Assembly (NCBI RefSeq): GCF_900188445.1
Contig: NZ_FZOR01000008.1
Location: 165,269-229,268, forward strand
Source of the DNA: Actinomadura meyerae
GTDB taxonomy: Bacteria > Actinomycetota > Actinomycetes > Streptosporangiales > Streptosporangiaceae
Length of the DNA stretch: 64,000 nucleotides
Reading direction: 5' to 3'
This document shows positions 43,533 to 52,583 of the stretch, piece by piece. Numbering within the stretch: position 1 is the first letter of the stretch; each line of letters starts with the position of its first letter. The translations under genes and the position numbers were made by a program. The notes beneath the pieces were generated by a model. The model worked only from the letters and a program-made list of their open reading frames with translations, was not told the DNA's origin and made no database searches.

Positions 43533-43566
43533 GGGCGGCTCCCGGCCAGGGCGGCCGTCGCGCGCC
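43533..43566 (+). repeat. Two-copy 16-bp tandem repeat
   Basis: The unit GGCGGCTCCCGGCCAG occurs twice back to back in the gap between the endonuclease gene and prcB. No function is evident. Confidence 0.4.
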
Positions 43567-43631
43567 GGGGGTTCGCCGTGGGCTGACGCGGGTGGGGATC
43601 GCGTGGCATGCGCGCGGGCGACCTTGAACAG

Positions 43632-43637
43632 TAGGGT
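43632..43637 (+). promoter_or_regulatory. Probable -10 of a prcBA promoter
   Basis: TAGGGT about 63 nt before the prcB start, with AAGGGAG near the GTG. It would let prcBA be expressed apart from pup and the endonuclease gene. Confidence 0.35.
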
Positions 43638-43700
43638 CATAGACGTCCGTGCCGGTGGGGTTGCCGACCGCCGGTGCCATGGTGAAGGGAAGGGAGTCGC

Positions 43701-44546
43701 GTGGCGTCCCACGATTCGCACTTCGGGCGTCTGCCCGGGTTGTTCGCGAACCCGGATACGTCGTCGTTCACCGAGTTCCTGGGGGCGTACTCCCCGCAGT
43801 CGCTGCCCGGTGGGCGGACGCCCCCGGTGACGCGGGCGGGCGACGACGTCCCGCACGGGACGACGATCGTCGCGGTGAGCTTCCCCGGCGGGGTGGTGAT
43901 GGCGGGGGACCGGCGGGCGACCGCGGGCAACGTCATCGCGCAGCGCGACATCGAGAAGGTGTTCCGGGCCGACGAGTTCTCCGCGATCGCGATCGCGGGG
44001 ACGGCCGGCATCGGGATCGAGATGGTGCGGCTGTTCCAGGTGGAGCTGGAGCACTACGAGAAGCGCGAGGGCCGGACGCTGTCGGTGGAGGGCAAGGCGA
44101 ACCGGCTGGCGACGATGGTGCGGCAGAACCTCGCGATGGCGATGCAGGGCCTGGCGGTGGTGCCGCTGTTCGCGGGCTACGACGAGGAGCGGGACGAGGG
44201 CCGGATCTTCTCCTACGACCCGGCGGGGGGCCGGTACGAGGAGCGGGACTTCCACTCGATCGGCTCGGGGTCGGTGTTCGCGCGCGGCGCGCTGAAGAAG
44301 CTGTACCGGGCGGACCTGTCGGCGGAGGACGCGGCGCTGGTGTGCGTGCAGTCGCTGTACGACGCGGCGGACGACGACTCGGCGACGGGCGGGCCCGATC
44401 TGACGCGCCGGATCTTCCCGGTGGTGGCGTCGGTGACGTCGGACGGGTATCGCCGGCTGGGCGAGGACGAGGTGGGCGCGCTGGCGCAGGCCGTCGTCGA
44501 CGGACGTTACGACTCGCCGGGCGGTCCGACCGCCCCGCTGCGATAG
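43701..44546 (+). CDS. prcB: 20S proteasome beta subunit PrcB
   Basis: 281 residues from GTG 43701 with AAGGGAG 5 nt upstream. A 53-residue propeptide is cleaved at '[10 protein letters not shown]', exposing the N-terminal nucleophile Thr (residue 54 of the precursor). Other active-site elements are the Asp in 'AGDRRAT' and the Lys in 'IEKVF'. Two heptameric beta rings form the proteolytic chamber. The propeptide is of the size seen in mycobacteria and streptomycetes. The gene is followed after 15 nt by prcA. Confidence 0.97.
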   Translation: MASHDSHFGRLPGLFANPDTSSFTEFLGAYSPQSLPGGRTPPVTRAGDDVPHGTTIVAVSFPGGVVMAGDRRATAGNVIAQRDIEKVFRADEFSAIAIAGTAGIGIEMVRLFQVELEHYEKREGRTLSVEGKANRLATMVRQNLAMAMQGLAVVPLFAGYDEERDEGRIFSYDPAGGRYEERDFHSIGSGSVFARGALKKLYRADLSAEDAALVCVQSLYDAADDDSATGGPDLTRRIFPVVASVTSDGYRRLGEDEVGALAQAVVDGRYDSPGGPTAPLR

Positions 44547-44561
44547 AAGGGATCCTGACCG

Positions 44562-45344
44562 GTGTCCATGCCGTTCTATGTGTCGCCCGAACAGCAGATG
44601 AAGGACAAGGCGGACTATGCGCGCAAGGGTATCTCGCGCGGCCGCAGTGTCGTGGTGCTGCAGTACGACGACGGCATCCTGTTCGTGGCGGACAATCCGT
44701 CGCGGGCGCTGCACAAGATCAGTGAGATTTACGACCGGATCGCGTTCGCGGCGGTGGGGAAGTACAACGAGTTCGAGAACCTGCGGCTGGGCGGGGTGCG
44801 GTACGCCGACATCAACGGGTACCAGTACGACCGCCGGGACGTGACGGCGCGGGGGCTGGCGAACGTGTACGCCCAGTCGCTGGGGACGATCTTCACGGAG
44901 ACGAACAAGCCGTACGAGGTGGAGCTCGTCGTCGCGGAGGTGGGCGAGGACGCGGAGACCGACCAGATCTACCGGTTGACGTTCGACGGTTCGGTGGCGG
45001 ACGAGCACGGCTATGTCGCGATGGGCGGGCAGGCGGACGCGGTGGCGCAGTCGCTGAAGGACGGCTACCGCGAGGGCTCGTCGCTGGGGGACGCGCTGCG
45101 GACGGCGGTGCGGGCGCTGGAGGCGCAGGATTCGGACCGGCATCTGGAGGCGACGTCGCTGGAGGTCGCGGTGCTGGACCGGAACCGGGAGCACCGGCTG
45201 TTCAAGCGGCTGACGGCGGCGCGGATCGCGGAGCTGCTGTCGGCGGCGGAGGAGGGGGCCGGCGGGTCGGGGGCCGCGTCGGGTGGTGCGGAGGCGGGCG
45301 GTTCCGCGGGGTCGTCTCCGGCGTCGGGGGCGGACGAGGACTGA
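44562..45344 (+). CDS. prcA: 20S proteasome alpha subunit PrcA
   Basis: 260 residues from GTG 44562. The N-terminus '[22 protein letters not shown]' (in parts) is the gate-forming H0 helix. The body '[46 protein letters not shown]' (in parts) matches alpha subunits. The C-terminal 35 residues are a Gly/Ser/Ala-rich disordered tail. The heptameric alpha rings dock the Mpa QYL tail. Co-transcribed with prcB. Confidence 0.97.
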   Translation: MSMPFYVSPEQQMKDKADYARKGISRGRSVVVLQYDDGILFVADNPSRALHKISEIYDRIAFAAVGKYNEFENLRLGGVRYADINGYQYDRRDVTARGLANVYAQSLGTIFTETNKPYEVELVVAEVGEDAETDQIYRLTFDGSVADEHGYVAMGGQADAVAQSLKDGYREGSSLGDALRTAVRALEAQDSDRHLEATSLEVAVLDRNREHRLFKRLTAARIAELLSAAEEGAGGSGAASGGAEAGGSAGSSPASGADED

Positions 45345-45508
45345 GGCCGCGCGGGCCTGTCGCCGTCCCTGCGGGGGCGGGGCGGGCTGTGCGGTCCGGG
45401 CCCGTCGTGGCGGTGCGGTGGTGTCCGCTTCGCCGCGGCGGGCTCTGCTGTTGCGGGGCCGCGGGAAACGGTGGGGTCGAGAGACTGCCAAGTGGACGCC
45501 GGGCCGCA

Positions 45509-45514
45509 TAGGGT
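45509..45514 (+). promoter_or_regulatory. -10 element of a leaderless promoter (pafA)
   Basis: TAGGGT ends 6 nt before GTG 45521. CTGCCA at 45485-45490 is a fair -35 at 18-bp spacing. Confidence 0.55.
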
Positions 45515-45520
45515 CTTGGT

Positions 45521-46879
45521 GTGGACAGGCGCATCTTCGGGCTTGAGAACGAGTACGGCGTCACTTGTACCTTCCGGGGGCAGCGCCGGCTGTCGCCGGA
45601 CGAGGTGGCGCGCTATCTGTTCCGGAGGGTGGTGTCGTGGGGTCGTAGCAGCAATGTGTTCCTGCGCAATGGGGCGCGGCTGTACCTGGACGTGGGGAGT
45701 CATCCGGAGTACGCGACGCCGGAGTGCGATTCGGTCGTCGACCTGGTGACGCATGACAAGGCGGGTGAGCGGATCCTGGAGGGTCTGCTGGTGGACGCCG
45801 AGCGGCGGCTCCGCGAGGAGGGGATCGCCGGCGACATCTACCTGTTCAAGAACAACACGGATTCGGCGGGGAACTCGTACGGCTGCCACGAGAACTACCT
45901 GGTGGGGCGGCACGGGGAGTTCGGCCGGCTGGCCGATGTGCTGATCCCGTACCTGGTGACGCGGCAGATCATCTGCGGTGCGGGGAAGGTGCTGCAGACG
46001 CCGCGGGGCGCGGTGTACTGCGTGTCGCAGCGGGCGGAGCACATCTGGGAGGGCGTGTCGTCGGCGACGACGCGGTCGCGTCCGATCATCAACACGCGGG
46101 ACGAGCCGCACGCGGACGCGGAGCGGTTCCGGCGGCTGCACGTCATCGTCGGCGACTCGAACATGAGCGAGACGACGATGCTGCTGAAGGTCGGGGCGAC
46201 CGACCTGGTGCTGCGGATGATCGAGGCGGGCGTGGTGATGCGCGACCTGACGCTGGAGAACCCGATCCGGGCGATCCGGGAGGTCAGCCATGACATGACG
46301 GGCCGGCGGAAGGTGCGGCTGGCGAACGGCCGGGAGGCGAGTTCGCTGGAGATCCAGAAGGAGTACTTCGGCAAGGCGCGGGACTTCGTGGACGCGCGGG
46401 GCGGGGACGCGACGGCGAAGCGGGTGCTGGAGCTGTGGGAGCGGACGCTGCGCGCGGTGGAGACCGGTGATCTGGATCTGGTGTCGCGGGAGATCGACTG
46501 GGTGACGAAGTACAAGCTGATCGAGCGGTACCGCCGCAAGTACGATCTGCCGCTGTCGTCGCCGCGGGTGGCGCAGCTGGATCTGACGTACCACGACGTG
46601 CACCGCGACCGGGGCCTGTACTACCTGCTGGAGAAGCGGGGCTCGGTGGACCGGGTGACGCGTGATCTGGACATCTTCGAGGCGAAGTCGGTTCCGCCGC
46701 AGACGACGCGTGCGCGGTTGCGGGGCGAGTTCATCCGGAAGGCGCAGGAGAAGCGGCGCGACTTCACGGTGGACTGGGTGCATCTGAAGCTGAACGACCA
46801 GGCGCAGCGGACGGTGCTGTGCAAGGACCCGTTCCGTTCGGTGGACGAGCGGGTGGACAAGCTGATCGCGGGGATGTAG
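45521..46879 (+). CDS. pafA: Pup-protein ligase PafA
   Basis: 452 residues from GTG 45521. It joins the C-terminal Glu gamma-carboxylate of Pup to substrate lysines using ATP. '[11 protein letters not shown]' carries the Mg-binding Glu, D57 in '[15 protein letters not shown]' is the catalytic Asp. '[19 protein letters not shown]' and '[13 protein letters not shown]' are the nucleotide and Pup contact regions. It lacks the Dop loop, which distinguishes it from the Dop encoded at 40.2 kb. It is transcribed from its own leaderless promoter downstream of prcA. Confidence 0.97.
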   Translation: MDRRIFGLENEYGVTCTFRGQRRLSPDEVARYLFRRVVSWGRSSNVFLRNGARLYLDVGSHPEYATPECDSVVDLVTHDKAGERILEGLLVDAERRLREEGIAGDIYLFKNNTDSAGNSYGCHENYLVGRHGEFGRLADVLIPYLVTRQIICGAGKVLQTPRGAVYCVSQRAEHIWEGVSSATTRSRPIINTRDEPHADAERFRRLHVIVGDSNMSETTMLLKVGATDLVLRMIEAGVVMRDLTLENPIRAIREVSHDMTGRRKVRLANGREASSLEIQKEYFGKARDFVDARGGDATAKRVLELWERTLRAVETGDLDLVSREIDWVTKYKLIERYRRKYDLPLSSPRVAQLDLTYHDVHRDRGLYYLLEKRGSVDRVTRDLDIFEAKSVPPQTTRARLRGEFIRKAQEKRRDFTVDWVHLKLNDQAQRTVLCKDPFRSVDERVDKLIAGM

Positions 46880-46942
46880 CGGCCTCCGGGCGGCCTCCGG
46901 TGCGACACGCGCGCCGGGGGCTACCGGTGGGTCACCAGGGCG

Positions 46943-46948
46943 GTAGGG
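46943..46948 (+). promoter_or_regulatory. Probable -10 of the FKBP lipoprotein promoter
   Basis: TAGGGT 43 nt before ATG 46992, with GGAGG before the start. Confidence 0.4.
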
Positions 46949-46991
46949 TGAGCGCGCAGTAGCGGTTCGTCGCCCCTCGGAGGACCCCCGT

Positions 46992-47930
46992 ATGCTCCGC
47001 CGTTCCCGGTTGCTGTCCGTGGTCGTCGTGCTCGCCGCGCCGTTGGCGCTGTCGGCGGGATGCTGGTGGGGCGGCGACGGTGTGGGTGTGACGGTGCGGG
47101 GCGATTTCGGCAGGTTGCCGGAGGTGAAGTTCCCGAAGGGCGAGCCGGGCGATTCGTTCGCGGTGGAGACGCTGGCGGAGGGTAAGGGCGCGGCGGCCCG
47201 CAAGGGTGATCTGGTGGTGGCCGATTATGTGGGCTACCGGTGGAGCAAGGCGGGGCGGAAGCTGCTGGCGAGCAGTTACGCGAAGGGGCAGCCTGCGGCG
47301 TTCCCGACGGGCCGGCTGGTGCCGGGGCTGACGAAGGCGTTCGAGGGTGCGCGTGCGGGGTCGCGGGTGGTGGCGCGGATTCCGCCGGAGGACGGTTTCG
47401 GGGCGGACGGGGATCCGAAGCACCAGGTGGGTGCGGGTGACACGCTGGTGTACGTCCTGGACGTGCGGGCGGTGTATCCAAAGTCGGCGGGGCCGCACGG
47501 GGCGAAGCAGGCGCCGCTGAGCGAGCCGGGGCTGCCGAAGGTGGCGGATGCGCCGGCGGGGCGGGCGCCGGTGGTGACGATGCCGCGGTCGGCGGCGCCG
47601 AAGGCGCTGCAGGTGCGGACGCTGGTGCGGGGGGACGGCCCGGCGGTGCGCAAGGGGCAGCTGGCGGTGCTGCAGTACGGCGGGTACTTCTGGCGGGACG
47701 GGCGGGTGTTCAATTCGTCGTGGTCGTCGGGGCATCCGCTGGCGGCGGTGCTCGGGACCGGTCAGGTGATGAAGGGCTGGGACCGCGGCCTGGTGGGGCA
47801 GCGGGTGGGGAGCCGGCTGCTGCTGGTGGTGCCGCCGTCGCTGGGGTACGGGGCGAAGGGGCTGGCGCAGTTCGGGATCAAGGGTTCGGACACGCTGGTG
47901 TTCGTGGTGGACCTCCTCGGCGCGCACTGA
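46992..47930 (+). CDS. Lipoprotein with two FKBP-type prolyl isomerase domains
   Basis: 312 residues from ATG 46992 (GGAGG at 7 nt). The signal peptide ends in the lipobox 'LSAGC' (Cys about 24). Two FKBP domains follow. The first (about 55-160) contains 'GDLVVADYVGYRW', 'LVPGLTKAFEGARAGSRVVARIPPEDGFG' (in parts) and 'TLVYVLDV'. The second (about 205-310) has 'GQLAVLQYGGYFW', 'MKGWDRGLVGQRVGSRLLLVVPPSLGYG' (in parts) and 'TLVFVVDLLG'. The protein is anchored outside the membrane and should assist folding of secreted proteins. An FKBP gene after pafA is common in actinomycetes. Confidence 0.93.
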   Translation: MLRRSRLLSVVVVLAAPLALSAGCWWGGDGVGVTVRGDFGRLPEVKFPKGEPGDSFAVETLAEGKGAAARKGDLVVADYVGYRWSKAGRKLLASSYAKGQPAAFPTGRLVPGLTKAFEGARAGSRVVARIPPEDGFGADGDPKHQVGAGDTLVYVLDVRAVYPKSAGPHGAKQAPLSEPGLPKVADAPAGRAPVVTMPRSAAPKALQVRTLVRGDGPAVRKGQLAVLQYGGYFWRDGRVFNSSWSSGHPLAAVLGTGQVMKGWDRGLVGQRVGSRLLLVVPPSLGYGAKGLAQFGIKGSDTLVFVVDLLGAH

Positions 47931-48035
47931 TCATCACGCCGCGCTGGCCATCACGCCGCGCTGACCGGGACCTCGCGCCGGGACCTCGCGTCGGCGTGCC
48001 GCCGTGTCCGCCGCACGCGGCGGTTCTATGGGAAG

Positions 48036-48053
48036 TCCTCGTTGTTCTTAGTA
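48036..48053 (+). promoter_or_regulatory. Operator-like site 1 at the HTH regulator promoter
   Basis: TCCTCGTTGTTCTTAGTA overlaps the -10 of the regulator. It matches the reverse complement of 48738-48755 at 15 of 18 positions. Confidence 0.55.
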
Positions 48054-48054
48054 T
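48049..48054 (+). promoter_or_regulatory. -10 element of a leaderless promoter (HTH regulator)
   Basis: TAGTAT ends 6 nt before GTG 48061. Confidence 0.5.
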
Positions 48055-48060
48055 GGCGGG

Positions 48061-48759
48061 GTGGAGGACATCGAGGCGATCGCGCTGCTGCAGGATCCGG
48101 TGCGGCGGCGGCTGTACGAGTTCGTGGCGGCGCAGGGGCGCGAGGTGGGGCGCAACGAGGCTGCGGAGGCGGCGGGGGTCGCGCGGACGCTGGCGGCGTT
48201 CCATCTGGACAAGCTGGTGGACGCGGGGCTGCTGGAGGCGGGCAGCCGGCGGCTGACGGGGCGGTCGGGGCCGGGTGCGGGGCGTCCGGCGAAGGTGTAC
48301 CGGCGGTCGGCGGTGGAGCGGGGCGTGTCGGTGCCGCCGCGTGACTACGGGACGGCCGCGGGGGTGCTGGCGGAGGCGGCCGAGTCGGCGGGTCTGGACA
48401 TGGAGGTGCAGGACGCGGCGCGTCGCCGGGGGCGGGCGCTGCGGGCCGGGTGGGGCGGGGCCGCCGGGGGGCTGGCGGGGGTGCTGGCGGAGCGGGGCTA
48501 TGAGCCGGTCGCGGATGAGGGCGGTGCGGTGCTGCGGATGCGCAACTGCCCGTTCCACGCGGTGGCGGAGCTGTTCCCGCCGCTGGTGTGCGGGATGAAT
48601 CTGGCGCTGCTGGAGGGGCTGGTGGAGGGGTCGGGGGTGCGGGTGCGGATGGATCCTCGGCCGGGCTGGTGCTGCGTGGCGGCGGACGTGTCGGCGGCGG
48701 ACGTGGCGGCGGCGGACCCGCCGGCCGCGGACCCGCCTTCTAAAAACAACGAAGATTGA
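48061..48759 (+). CDS. HTH transcriptional regulator with C-terminal cysteine sensor region
   Basis: 232 residues from GTG 48061 (leaderless). The N-terminal winged helix is ArsR/SufR-like ('LLQDPVRRRLYEFV', 'GRNEAAEAAGVARTLAAFHLDKLVDAGLLE', in parts). The C-terminal region holds C163, C177 and C204-C205 in 'RNCPFHAVAELFPPLVCGMN' and 'GWCCV', a pattern reminiscent of SufR-type Fe-S or metal ligands (C-x13-C-x26-CC). The last seven codons coincide with operator-like site 2. It probably represses itself and the DUF3291 gene 34 bp downstream. The ligand is unknown. Confidence 0.85.
   Translation: MEDIEAIALLQDPVRRRLYEFVAAQGREVGRNEAAEAAGVARTLAAFHLDKLVDAGLLEAGSRRLTGRSGPGAGRPAKVYRRSAVERGVSVPPRDYGTAAGVLAEAAESAGLDMEVQDAARRRGRALRAGWGGAAGGLAGVLAERGYEPVADEGGAVLRMRNCPFHAVAELFPPLVCGMNLALLEGLVEGSGVRVRMDPRPGWCCVAADVSAADVAAADPPAADPPSKNNED
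48738..48755 (-). promoter_or_regulatory. Operator-like site 2 upstream of the DUF3291 gene
   Basis: On the minus strand TCTTCGTTGTTTTTAGAA, 15 of 18 identical to site 1 but inverted. It lies inside the last codons of the regulator gene and 38 bp before ATG 48793. A TTGACA -35-like box follows at 48756-48761. Confidence 0.55.
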
Positions 48760-48792
48760 CATAGAAGCGGGCGCCGTGGTGGGGTGGGGATC

Positions 48793-49311
48793 ATGACTGA
48801 TGACGCCGCGTACCATCTCGCCCAGTTCAACGTCGGCACCCTCCTGGAGCCCCTCGACGCGCCGGGCATGGCCGGCTTCGTCGCGCTGCTCGATCCGGTG
48901 AACGCGCTGGCCGACGCCGCGCCGGGGTTCGTGTGGCGGCTGGTGGAGGAGGGGGAGCCGGACGCCACCGGGCTGCGCCCCGCCGGAGCCGACGTGATCG
49001 TGAACTACTCGGTGTGGGAGTCGATGGAGGCGCTGTGGGACTTCGTGTACCGCAGCGCGCACCTGGAGACGCTGCGGCGCCGCCGCGAGTGGTTCCGGCG
49101 GCACGTGGAGGCGCACCTGGTGATGTGGTGGGTTCCGGCGGGCCGGATCCCGACCGTGGAGGAGGGGCTGGAGCGCCTGGCGCTGCTGCGCGCCCACGGC
49201 CCGTCGCCGCGCGCGTTCACGTTCAACGCGTCCTACACCGCGGCCGAGGCCGCCGCCGCGGAGGAAGCGGCGGCGGAAGAGGCCGCGGCGGCGACCGCCG
49301 CGGCCTCGTAG
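48793..49311 (+). CDS. DUF3291 family protein
   Basis: 172 residues from ATG 48793 with a GGGGTGGGGA ribosome site. 'AGFVALLDPVNALADAAPGFVWRL' (in parts), 'VNYSVWESMEALWDFVYRSAHLETLRRRREWF' (in parts) and 'WWVPAGRIPTVEEGLERL' are the conserved DUF3291 blocks. The fold is expected to be a dimeric alpha/beta barrel like small monooxygenases. The tail is an Ala/Glu repeat. It is probably controlled by the cysteine-containing regulator upstream; a role in redox or metal stress is inference. Confidence 0.88.
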   Translation: MTDDAAYHLAQFNVGTLLEPLDAPGMAGFVALLDPVNALADAAPGFVWRLVEEGEPDATGLRPAGADVIVNYSVWESMEALWDFVYRSAHLETLRRRREWFRRHVEAHLVMWWVPAGRIPTVEEGLERLALLRAHGPSPRAFTFNASYTAAEAAAAEEAAAEEAAAATAAAS

Positions 49312-49326
49312 CCGGCCGGGGCGCCG

Positions 49327-50409
49327 CTAGCCGAGCAGGGCGGCGGTGTGGCGGCCGGCGGCGGCCGCGGTGAGGAAGTAGGGGAGGTCCTCGTCGAGGC
49401 GGCGGCCCATGGTGGACAGCCGGACGCCCCAGTCCTTCTCGGCGGCCCTGAGGGTCTCGTGGAGCCCGTCCACGGGGACGGGGACGAGCCGGTGCCGGTC
49501 GCCGAGGGGCGCGGCCTCGGCGGCGACGCGGGCGCCGAAGGGGCCGCCGAGTTCGGGCACGGGGATGTCGGCGGCGGCGAGGGCGACGCGGCCGTAGGCG
49601 GTGAGGGAGTGGTGGGAGACGCCGATGTGGCGCTCCCGCCGGTCGCCCTCGCTGACGCGCAGGGAGCCGACGGGCCGGCCGCCGAGGACGGACGCCGCGT
49701 TGACGGCCTCTCCGGCGGAGACGCCGGAGAACCCCCATTTGGTCCCGGTGCCGAGGTTGCCGGGGCCCTGGGCGAGGACGACGACGTCGGCGTCCAGGAC
49801 GAGCCGGGCGGCGAGGAGCCCGGTGTGGACGGTGACGGCTTCGAGGTCGCCGCCGAACGCCTGCCCGGCGGTCACGGTGGCGGCGAGCGCCCCGGCGTCC
49901 TTGAGCTGGGCGATGGACATGGAGAACCAGGACGGCAGCGCGCCGCCGTCCGGCATGACGTAGACGGCGCGGGTGCCGGGGCGGGCGGCGTGCAGCGCGG
50001 CCAGGACGGGCGGCAGTGCGGAGTGCAGGTCGGCGACGATGACGGGCATGCCGCCGAGGGAGTCGGCGTCGCGGAGCAGCTCGTGGTGGGGGGAGTCCTG
50101 CTCGTCGGTGCCGAGGACGGTGGCCTGGAGCGGGGTGTAGCGGGCCTTGACCAGGTGCCCGGGGCCGGACGGGTCGGGCGGGAGCCGGTCGGGGACGGCG
50201 ACGACCATGGCGTAGCCGCCGGTGCCGAGTCCCATCGCCAAGGCCGTAGTGTTGAGCAGGACGGTATCGCCCGGTTCGGGCCGCCCCACCAGGGCGGGAT
50301 AGGCCAGGGCCCGGTGCGTGCCGTCGCCCCCGATCGAGACGTTCAGCTCGACCGCCCCCGGCCATTCGCGGCGGATGTCCTCAACTGTGCCTTTGCGCCA
50401 TCGGATCAC
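49327..50409 (-). CDS. DUF3866 family protein
   Basis: 360 residues from GTG 50409. It has a start block 'GDTVLLNTTALAMGLGTGGYAMVVA' (in parts), a central 'VIVADLHSALPPVLAALHAARP' and 'LAQGPGNLGTGTKWGFSG' near 245-262, all typical of DUF3866. The family is actinobacterial/firmicute, cytosolic and of unknown role. It is divergent from pafB with about 100 bp between. TACCGT ends 8 nt before its GTG, indicating a leaderless mRNA. Confidence 0.9.
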   Translation of the reverse strand: MIRWRKGTVEDIRREWPGAVELNVSIGGDGTHRALAYPALVGRPEPGDTVLLNTTALAMGLGTGGYAMVVAVPDRLPPDPSGPGHLVKARYTPLQATVLGTDEQDSPHHELLRDADSLGGMPVIVADLHSALPPVLAALHAARPGTRAVYVMPDGGALPSWFSMSIAQLKDAGALAATVTAGQAFGGDLEAVTVHTGLLAARLVLDADVVVLAQGPGNLGTGTKWGFSGVSAGEAVNAASVLGGRPVGSLRVSEGDRRERHIGVSHHSLTAYGRVALAAADIPVPELGGPFGARVAAEAAPLGDRHRLVPVPVDGLHETLRAAEKDWGVRLSTMGRRLDEDLPYFLTAAAAGRHTAALLG

Positions 50410-50417
50410 ACCGGGAA

Positions 50418-50423
50418 ACGGTA
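50418..50423 (-). promoter_or_regulatory. -10 element of a leaderless promoter (DUF3866)
   Basis: TACCGT on the minus strand ends 8 nt before GTG 50409. Confidence 0.4.
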
Positions 50424-50511
50424 GCGTCCTGCGGGACGGCTCGCGGGGACGTCCGGCCCACCCGGCGGGGGCGGGCCGCGCGGGGACACGAGGGAACGAG
50501 GTGGTGGCGGA

Positions 50512-51522
50512 GTGTCGCGGCGCAAGACCGAGCGCCTGCTGAATCTGGTGGTCTGCCTGCTCGCGACCCGGCGCTATCTGACGGCCGAGCAGATCCGCCG
50601 GGCCGTGCCCGGCTACCCGGACTCCGACGAGGCGTTCAAGCGGATGTTCGAGCGGGACAAGGAGGAGCTGCGCGAGCTCGGCGTCCCGCTGGAGGTCGGC
50701 AGCGACCTGCAGGGCGGCGGCGGTGAGGAGATCGGGTACCGGATCCCGCCGCAGGCCTACGAGCTGCCCGACATCCACCTCACACCGGACGAGGCGGCGG
50801 TGCTGGGCCTCGCGGCGCGGGTGTGGCAGCGGGCGAGCATGGCCGAGGCGGCGTCGGGGGCGCTGCTGAAGCTGCGCGCGGCGGGGGTGGAGACCGACGC
50901 GGCGCCGGCGGTGGGGATCGAGCCGCGGGTGAACACCCACGAGCCGTCGTTCGCGGCGCTGTGGGAGGCGGTGCGGGACGGCCGGCCGGTGGCGTTCGAC
51001 TACCAGGGCATCGGGCGGACGTCGGTGGTGCGGCGGCACCTGGAGCCGTGGGGCGTGGTGTCCCGCCGGGGCCGCTGGTACGTGGTCGGGTTCGACCGCG
51101 ACCGCGACGAGCAGCGGGTGTTCCGGCTGAGCCGCATCGTGGGCGAGGTCGCGGCCGACGGCCCGGCGGGGTCGGTCTCGGTTCCCGAGGGCGTGGACGT
51201 GCGGCGCATCGCGTTCGACTGGGGCGACCCGGTGAGCGAGCCGCGGCCGGCGGTGGTGCGGCTGCGGCGGGGCGCGGCGCAGGGGCCGCGGCGGTGGGCG
51301 CGCGACGTGCGCCCGGTGGAGGACGCGGCGTGGGACGGCGAGTGGGACGAGGCGGTGCTGACGTTCCGCGACGTGGACCGGTTCGCGCCGTACCTGGCGC
51401 GGTTCGCCGACGACGTCGTGGTGCTGGACCCGCCCGACCTGCGGGAGGCGGTGATCCAGCATCTGAAGTCGGTGCTGGCGGGCGCGGGCGGCCGCCCGGC
51501 TCCGGAGGGGGAGGTGCGATGA
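50512..51522 (+). CDS. pafB: WYL-domain regulator PafB
   Basis: 336 residues from GTG 50512 with GAGGTGG upstream. The N-terminal winged helix ('KTERLLNLVVCLLATRRYLTAEQIRRAV', in parts) is followed by the WYL domain ('HLEPWGVVSRRGRWYVVGFDRDRDEQRVFRLSRI', in parts) and a WCX C-terminal extension. With PafC it forms the activator of the LexA-independent DNA-damage response in mycobacteria. Its ending overlaps the pafC start (ATGA). Despite the name it is not part of the proteasome machinery. Confidence 0.94.
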   Translation: MSRRKTERLLNLVVCLLATRRYLTAEQIRRAVPGYPDSDEAFKRMFERDKEELRELGVPLEVGSDLQGGGGEEIGYRIPPQAYELPDIHLTPDEAAVLGLAARVWQRASMAEAASGALLKLRAAGVETDAAPAVGIEPRVNTHEPSFAALWEAVRDGRPVAFDYQGIGRTSVVRRHLEPWGVVSRRGRWYVVGFDRDRDEQRVFRLSRIVGEVAADGPAGSVSVPEGVDVRRIAFDWGDPVSEPRPAVVRLRRGAAQGPRRWARDVRPVEDAAWDGEWDEAVLTFRDVDRFAPYLARFADDVVVLDPPDLREAVIQHLKSVLAGAGGRPAPEGEVR

Positions 51523-52511
51523 GCGGGAGGGCTTCGGCGACGACGTCCACCGACCGGCTGGGGCGGCTGCTGGCCCTGGTCCCGTACGTGGTCAACCGGG
51601 ACTCGGTGCTGCTCGGCGAGGCGGCGGCGGCGTTCGGGGTGACCGAGAAGCAGCTGATCGACGACCTGAACCTGCTGTGGTGCGTGGAGCTGCGGGCGCC
51701 GGACCCGTACTGCCCGATCGACCTGTCCTACGAGGGCGGGGAGATCACGGTGGCGGAGGCGGAGTCGATCGCGCGGCCGCTGCGGCTGAAGACCGACGAG
51801 GCGTCGGCGCTGCTGGTGGCGCTGCGGATGCTGGCGGGCATCCCGGACCTGGACGACCGGGACGCGCTGAGCCGGGTGATCGCGAAGCTGGAGAGCGCGG
51901 CGGGGGAGGCCGCGGCGGCCTCCAGCCAGGTCGCGGTGGAGGTGGACGCCTACGGCGGCACCGCGGATCCGGCGCGCACCGCGGTGGGGGTGCTGCGGGA
52001 CGCGATCGCGCGCGGCCGCCGCGTGCACCTGACGTACTACGTGCCGGCGCGGGACGAGAACACCGAGCGGGACGTCGACCCGATGCGGCTGCTGGTGGTG
52101 GAGGGCAACACCTACCTGGAGGGGTGGTGCCGGCGGGCGGAGGCGGTGCGGCTGTTCAAGCTGGACCGCATCGCCGGGCTGGCGGTGCTGGACGTGCCCG
52201 CCGAGGTGCCGGACGAGGCGGAGCCGATCGACGTGGACGCCGGGCTGTTCCGGCCGTCGCCGCAGGACGCGGCGGTGACGCTGGAGCTGACGCCGCGGGG
52301 CCGGTGGGTGGCGGACTACTACCCGTGCGAGAGCGTGGAGGAGCTGGGGGAGGGGCGGCTGCGGGTCGTCCTGCGGACCCCGGACGCGCGCTGGGTGCGG
52401 GGGCTGGCGCTGCGGCTCGGCGACCAGGGCCGGGTGGTGGCGCCCGAGGCCGTCGCCGCCGGGGTGCGGGAGGACGCCGCGCGGGCCCTGTCCCGCTACG
52501 GGCTCGCCTGA
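51519..52511 (+). CDS. pafC: WYL-domain regulator PafC
   Basis: 330 residues from ATG 51519, overlapping pafB by 4 nt. Winged-helix 'RLGRLLALVPYVVNRDSVLLGEAAAAFGVTEKQLIDDL' (in parts), WYL domain 'GRRVHLTYYVPARDENTERDVDPMRLLVVEGNTYLEGWCRRAEAVRLFKLDRI' (in parts), WCX tail. It acts with PafB as one heteromeric transcription activator of DNA repair genes; the WYL domain is thought to sense single-stranded DNA. Confidence 0.94.
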   Translation: MSGRASATTSTDRLGRLLALVPYVVNRDSVLLGEAAAAFGVTEKQLIDDLNLLWCVELRAPDPYCPIDLSYEGGEITVAEAESIARPLRLKTDEASALLVALRMLAGIPDLDDRDALSRVIAKLESAAGEAAAASSQVAVEVDAYGGTADPARTAVGVLRDAIARGRRVHLTYYVPARDENTERDVDPMRLLVVEGNTYLEGWCRRAEAVRLFKLDRIAGLAVLDVPAEVPDEAEPIDVDAGLFRPSPQDAAVTLELTPRGRWVADYYPCESVEELGEGRLRVVLRTPDARWVRGLALRLGDQGRVVAPEAVAAGVREDAARALSRYGLA

Positions 52512-52571
52512 GCCCCGCGCGCCGGGCCGCGCCCTCGCCCGGCCCCGCCACGGGCGCGCCCGGCGATCGGG

Positions 52572-52577
52572 TAGCCT
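52572..52577 (+). promoter_or_regulatory. -10 element of a leaderless promoter (small membrane protein)
   Basis: TAGCCT ends 6 nt before GTG 52584. Confidence 0.5.
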
Positions 52578-52583
52578 CGCCGG

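Noticed and set aside
43447..43701. Possible small gene between the endonuclease gene and prcB.
   Set aside because: Only short frames overlapping a tandem repeat, with no ribosome site except that of prcB.
47933..47995. Short duplicated phrases (CATCACGCCGCGCTG and GGGACCTCGCG) between the FKBP and regulator genes.
   Set aside because: Two copies each, no hairpin or promoter relation; most likely slippage.
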